Shown: positions 5,900 through 6,531 of the stretch, one piece after another
Layout of the letters: each line of letters starts with the position of its first letter
Numbering within the stretch: position 1 is the first letter of the stretch
Assembly: GCA_900544675.1 (NCBI GenBank)
Contig: UQVZ01000075.1
Coordinates: forward strand, 1 to 6,531
DNA length: 6,531 bases
Direction: 5' to 3'
DNA from: an uncultured Bacteroides sp.
Lineage (GTDB): Bacteria > Bacteroidota > Bacteroidia > Bacteroidales > Bacteroidaceae
Translations under genes and position numbers: made by a program
The notes under the pieces: model-generated
What the model was told of the DNA's origin: nothing
The model's database searches: none
What the model saw: the letters and a program-made list of their open reading frames with translations, nothing else

Positions 5900-6280
5900 T
5901 TATTCGTTGATAAGTTGTTTATAAGCTTCGGCATCCAGTAACTCATCCATTTCGCTCGGTTGGGTCGGCTTGATTTTCACCAGCCATCCTTCGCCGTACG
6001 GGTCTTGGTTCACCAGTTCCGGATGTTCTTCCAAAGCGGGATTTACTTCCAACACTTCTCCGCCTATCGGGAGGAAAAGGTCGGAAACGGTTTTCACTAC
6101 TTCTATTGTGCCGAACACTTCGCCTTTTTCAAGCGTTTCACCTTCGGTGGTGATGTCTACAAAGACAATGTCACCCAGCTGGTCTTGTGCATAATCGGTA
6201 ATGCCTACATAGGCTTCTTCACCTTCCAGGCGAATCCATTCGTGTTCGTTCGTGTACTTTACATTACTTGGGAAATTCAT
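5900..6280 (-). CDS. gcvH: Glycine cleavage system H protein (lipoyl carrier)
   Basis: GcvH carries the aminomethyl group on a lipoyl lysine between the P, T and L proteins of the glycine cleavage system, feeding one-carbon units to tetrahydrofolate; it can also serve lipoate relay. The protein has 126 residues, typical in length. It opens with a conserved KYTNEHEWIRLEG (about 8-20), then GITDYAQDQLGDIVFV (26-41). The lipoylation site is Lys63 in IEVVKTVSD, and the C-terminal motif NQDPYGEGWLVKI near 91-103 is intact. It is the first gene of the operon with purE and ispG, a link that makes sense because glycine and one-carbon units feed purine synthesis. A -7 box lies about 33 bases upstream. 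The partner genes gcvP and gcvT are not here. Confidence 0.98.
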   Translation of the reverse strand: MNFPSNVKYTNEHEWIRLEGEEAYVGITDYAQDQLGDIVFVDITTEGETLEKGEVFGTIEVVKTVSDLFLPIGGEVLEVNPALEEHPELVNQDPYGEGWLVKIKPTQPSEMDELLDAEAYKQLINE

Positions 6281-6312
6281 GATTCGAGATTTTAAGGGTT
6301 AATTATTTCTTG

Positions 6313-6320
6313 CAAATGTA
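6313..6320 (-). promoter_or_regulatory. -7 box of the gcvH-purE-ispG operon
   Basis: On the minus strand this reads TACATTTG, a full match to the Bacteroides TAnnTTTG element. It lies 32 bases upstream of the gcvH ATG, giving a leader of about 25 bases. No clear TTTG is seen at the -33 position, so the upstream half is weak. No riboswitch or long leader is present between it and gcvH. Confidence 0.6.
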
Positions 6321-6435
6321 CGAATTTAAAATGAAGAATGAAGAGGGATAAGGCAGATTTTTCGTTTAGGGGATATAGGATTGCCGGCGCACGCAATCGG
6401 TTTCATCGTCTGATGCATATAGGTGCGTTGGCTGT

Positions 6436-6496
6436 AAGATTAATAATCTTATCGCTTGAAGATTAATAATCTTGCAGCTTGAAGATTAATAATCTT
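6436..6496. repeat. Three tandem 15-bp palindromes with a 23-bp period
   Basis: AAGATTAATAATCTT occurs identically at 6436-6450, 6459-6473 and 6482-6496. Each copy is a palindrome (7-bp arms around one A). The 8-base spacers ATCGCTTG and GCAGCTTG share their last four bases. Neighbouring copies can also pair with each other as a 15-bp stem with an 8-base loop. The array is upstream of gcvH and of whatever lies beyond the right edge. It could be a set of operator sites, a transcript-ending structure, or a simple intergenic tandem repeat. The 6321-6435 stretch before it holds no gene, only a short GATTGC/GCAATC hairpin at 6379-6398. Confidence 0.85.
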
Positions 6497-6505
6497 CTAT
6501 GTTGC

Positions 6506-6523
6506 TATCCAAATAATTGGATA
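6506..6523. repeat. Short inverted repeat near the right edge
   Basis: TATCCAA (6506-6512) and TTGGATA (6517-6523) flank ATAA, an 18-bp inverted repeat ten bases after the palindrome array. It runs into TAATATTTG, which resembles a -7 box with one extra base. It may belong to the control region of a gene to the right that is outside the window. Confidence 0.4.
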
Positions 6524-6531
6524 ATATTTGT

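Noticed and set aside
6436..6496. Possible CRISPR array
   Set aside because: The spacers are only 8 bases and partly identical, and the repeats are 15 bases; this does not match CRISPR geometry and no cas gene is present.

Overview
The window looks like a Bacteroides-type (order Bacteroidales) chromosome, read from sequence alone. Three things support this. Several intergenic regions carry the Bacteroidota promoter elements (TTTG at about -33, TAnnTTTG at about -7) and lack strong Shine-Dalgarno sites. IspG is the long, insert-containing form. The left end resembles the primase module of Bacteroides mobilizable elements.

Left part (1-1500, minus strand): a small helix-turn-helix protein of excisionase/MerR type overlaps by 17 bases a toprim-domain primase-like protein that runs off the left edge. 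This is the usual HTH-primase cassette of Bacteroides integrative elements. No integrase, relaxase or tRNA attachment site lies in the window. The AT-rich divergent region 1441-1673 holds several palindromes and a -7 box for the next gene.

Middle (1674-2891, plus strand): one complete AAA-type ATPase with a DUF4143 region and a PD-(D/E)xK-like C-terminus, a common but functionally unclear family. It is followed by a long inverted repeat. The 588-base stretch 2892-3480 has no convincing protein gene. It does contain a consensus promoter with perfect 20-base spacing, followed about 160 bases later by a strong GNRA-loop intrinsic terminator. I read this as an unassigned small RNA of about 190 nt. 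The stretch ends with a terminator for the minus-strand operon.

Right part (3481-6320, minus strand): a compact core operon gcvH-purE-ispG, with gaps of 17 and 59 bases. Its genes act in glycine cleavage (lipoyl carrier), purine synthesis (class I-like AIR mutase) and isoprenoid synthesis (MEP pathway). A -7 box lies just upstream of gcvH. Beyond it, 6321-6531 has no gene but carries three 15-bp palindromes repeated every 23 bp, then another short palindrome.

The right half is ordinary core genome. The best candidates for something undescribed are the promoter-terminator small RNA at 3018-3245 and the 23-bp palindrome array at 6436-6496.
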